This document shows, piece by piece, positions 63,773-64,000 of a DNA stretch of 64,000 bases. Source of the DNA: an uncultured Clostridia bacterium (GTDB lineage Bacteria > Bacillota > Clostridia > Lachnospirales > CAG-274); NCBI GenBank assembly GCA_947630725.1, contig CANRIS010000002.1, positions 212,997 to 276,996 of the forward strand, given 5' to 3'. Every line of letters begins with the position of its first letter. The first letter of the stretch is position 1. The notes under the pieces are model-generated. The model searched no databases. It was not told where the DNA came from and saw nothing but the letters and a program-made list of their open reading frames with translations. The position numbers and the translations under genes are program-made.

Positions 63773-64000
63773 TATTATTCCGATATTGAATTTGAAAGCA
63801 TTCACCCTTTCATTGACGGCAACGGAAGAACAGGCAGACTTCTTGTAAATCTCGAACTCATGAAAGCAGGCTATCTACCTATTGACATTAAGTTTACAGA
63901 CAGAATAGCCTATTATAACGTTTTTGATATTGTCAATATTAGTTGGCACATTTATCTCAAAGATTTAACTACTATGCCGGTATATCTAAAGAATTATAAT
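63773..64000 (+). pseudogene. Fic-domain remnant
   Basis: An open stretch without a start codon reads [20 protein letters not shown], the Fic AMP-transferase catalytic loop (HPFxDGNGRxGR), then [15 protein letters not shown]. After about residue 50 (IAYYNVFD) the similarity fades. Residues upstream of the motif, including the alpha-helical half of the Fic core, are absent; a stop lies at 63770. The frame is still open at the window edge, so the 3' end is not known. Confidence 0.6.

Overview
The window reads as chromosome of a spore-forming, anaerobic, low-to-mid GC Clostridia member, most likely a gut or rumen type (Lachnospirales or Oscillospirales by feel; not provable here). The signs are a germination protease and dipicolinate synthase subunit, a clostridial one-chain PurL, NfnAB electron bifurcation, radical-SAM thiazole synthesis, a dockerin-bearing pectate lyase, BspA-type leucine-rich repeats, frequent TTG/GTG starts and strong GGAGG ribosome sites. 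No tRNA, rRNA or CRISPR array was seen.

Layout. 1-3380: lepA (cut by the window edge), cdaR and cdaA (c-di-AMP synthesis), all minus. 3606-5509: sporulation genes dpaA and gpr, plus. 5576-8385: tenI-thiH-thiG-thiS, minus, behind a leader with an intrinsic terminator. 8781-13367: secreted C1A cysteine peptidase, a 49-residue peptide, HD hydrolase and fucose-isomerase-like protein. 14005-17280: pectate lyase with dockerin. 17375-20516: nfnB, nfnA and thiF. 20748-24811: tcdA, then a GNAT-MBOAT-DHHW acyl-transfer cassette. 24914-28093: SWIM/SNF2 helicase. 28327-33432: giant unknown protein A. 33697-39823: gapA, purL, tgt. 40096-44481: phosphodiester glycosidase, a LysR regulator and its divergent small-protein/DUF3737/cyclophilin-like cluster. 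44482-45947: AT-rich accessory stretch with an acetyltransferase remnant and a candidate type I toxin-antitoxin locus. 45948-49118: BspA-like surface protein. 49365-55098: giant unknown protein B, a paralog of A, bracketed by two direct copies of an IS200/IS605-end-like structured element. 55095-62519: one sucrose operon carrying regulator, PTS permease, hydrolase, fructokinase, HPr and Enzyme I. 62661-63335: three tandem ~225-bp units containing inverted pieces of the same IS-end-like element. 63375-64000: a truncated polysaccharide deacetylase and a Fic-domain remnant.

How it fits together. Most of the window is housekeeping. The unusual content is (i) the two unlinked giant paralogs, soluble-looking, with a recurring I-Y-I/V-N-G module and low-complexity Q/P/T/N tails; (ii) the candidate RatA/TxpA-style toxin-antitoxin locus, with convergent overlapping transcripts and 5'-3' complementarity in the toxin mRNA; (iii) a dispersed family of IS-end-like hairpin elements without transposase, one of which supplies the ptsI stop codon; (iv) an unclassified thiazole-operon leader lacking the expected TPP aptamer; and (v) a secreted peptidase whose best start codon is ATT.
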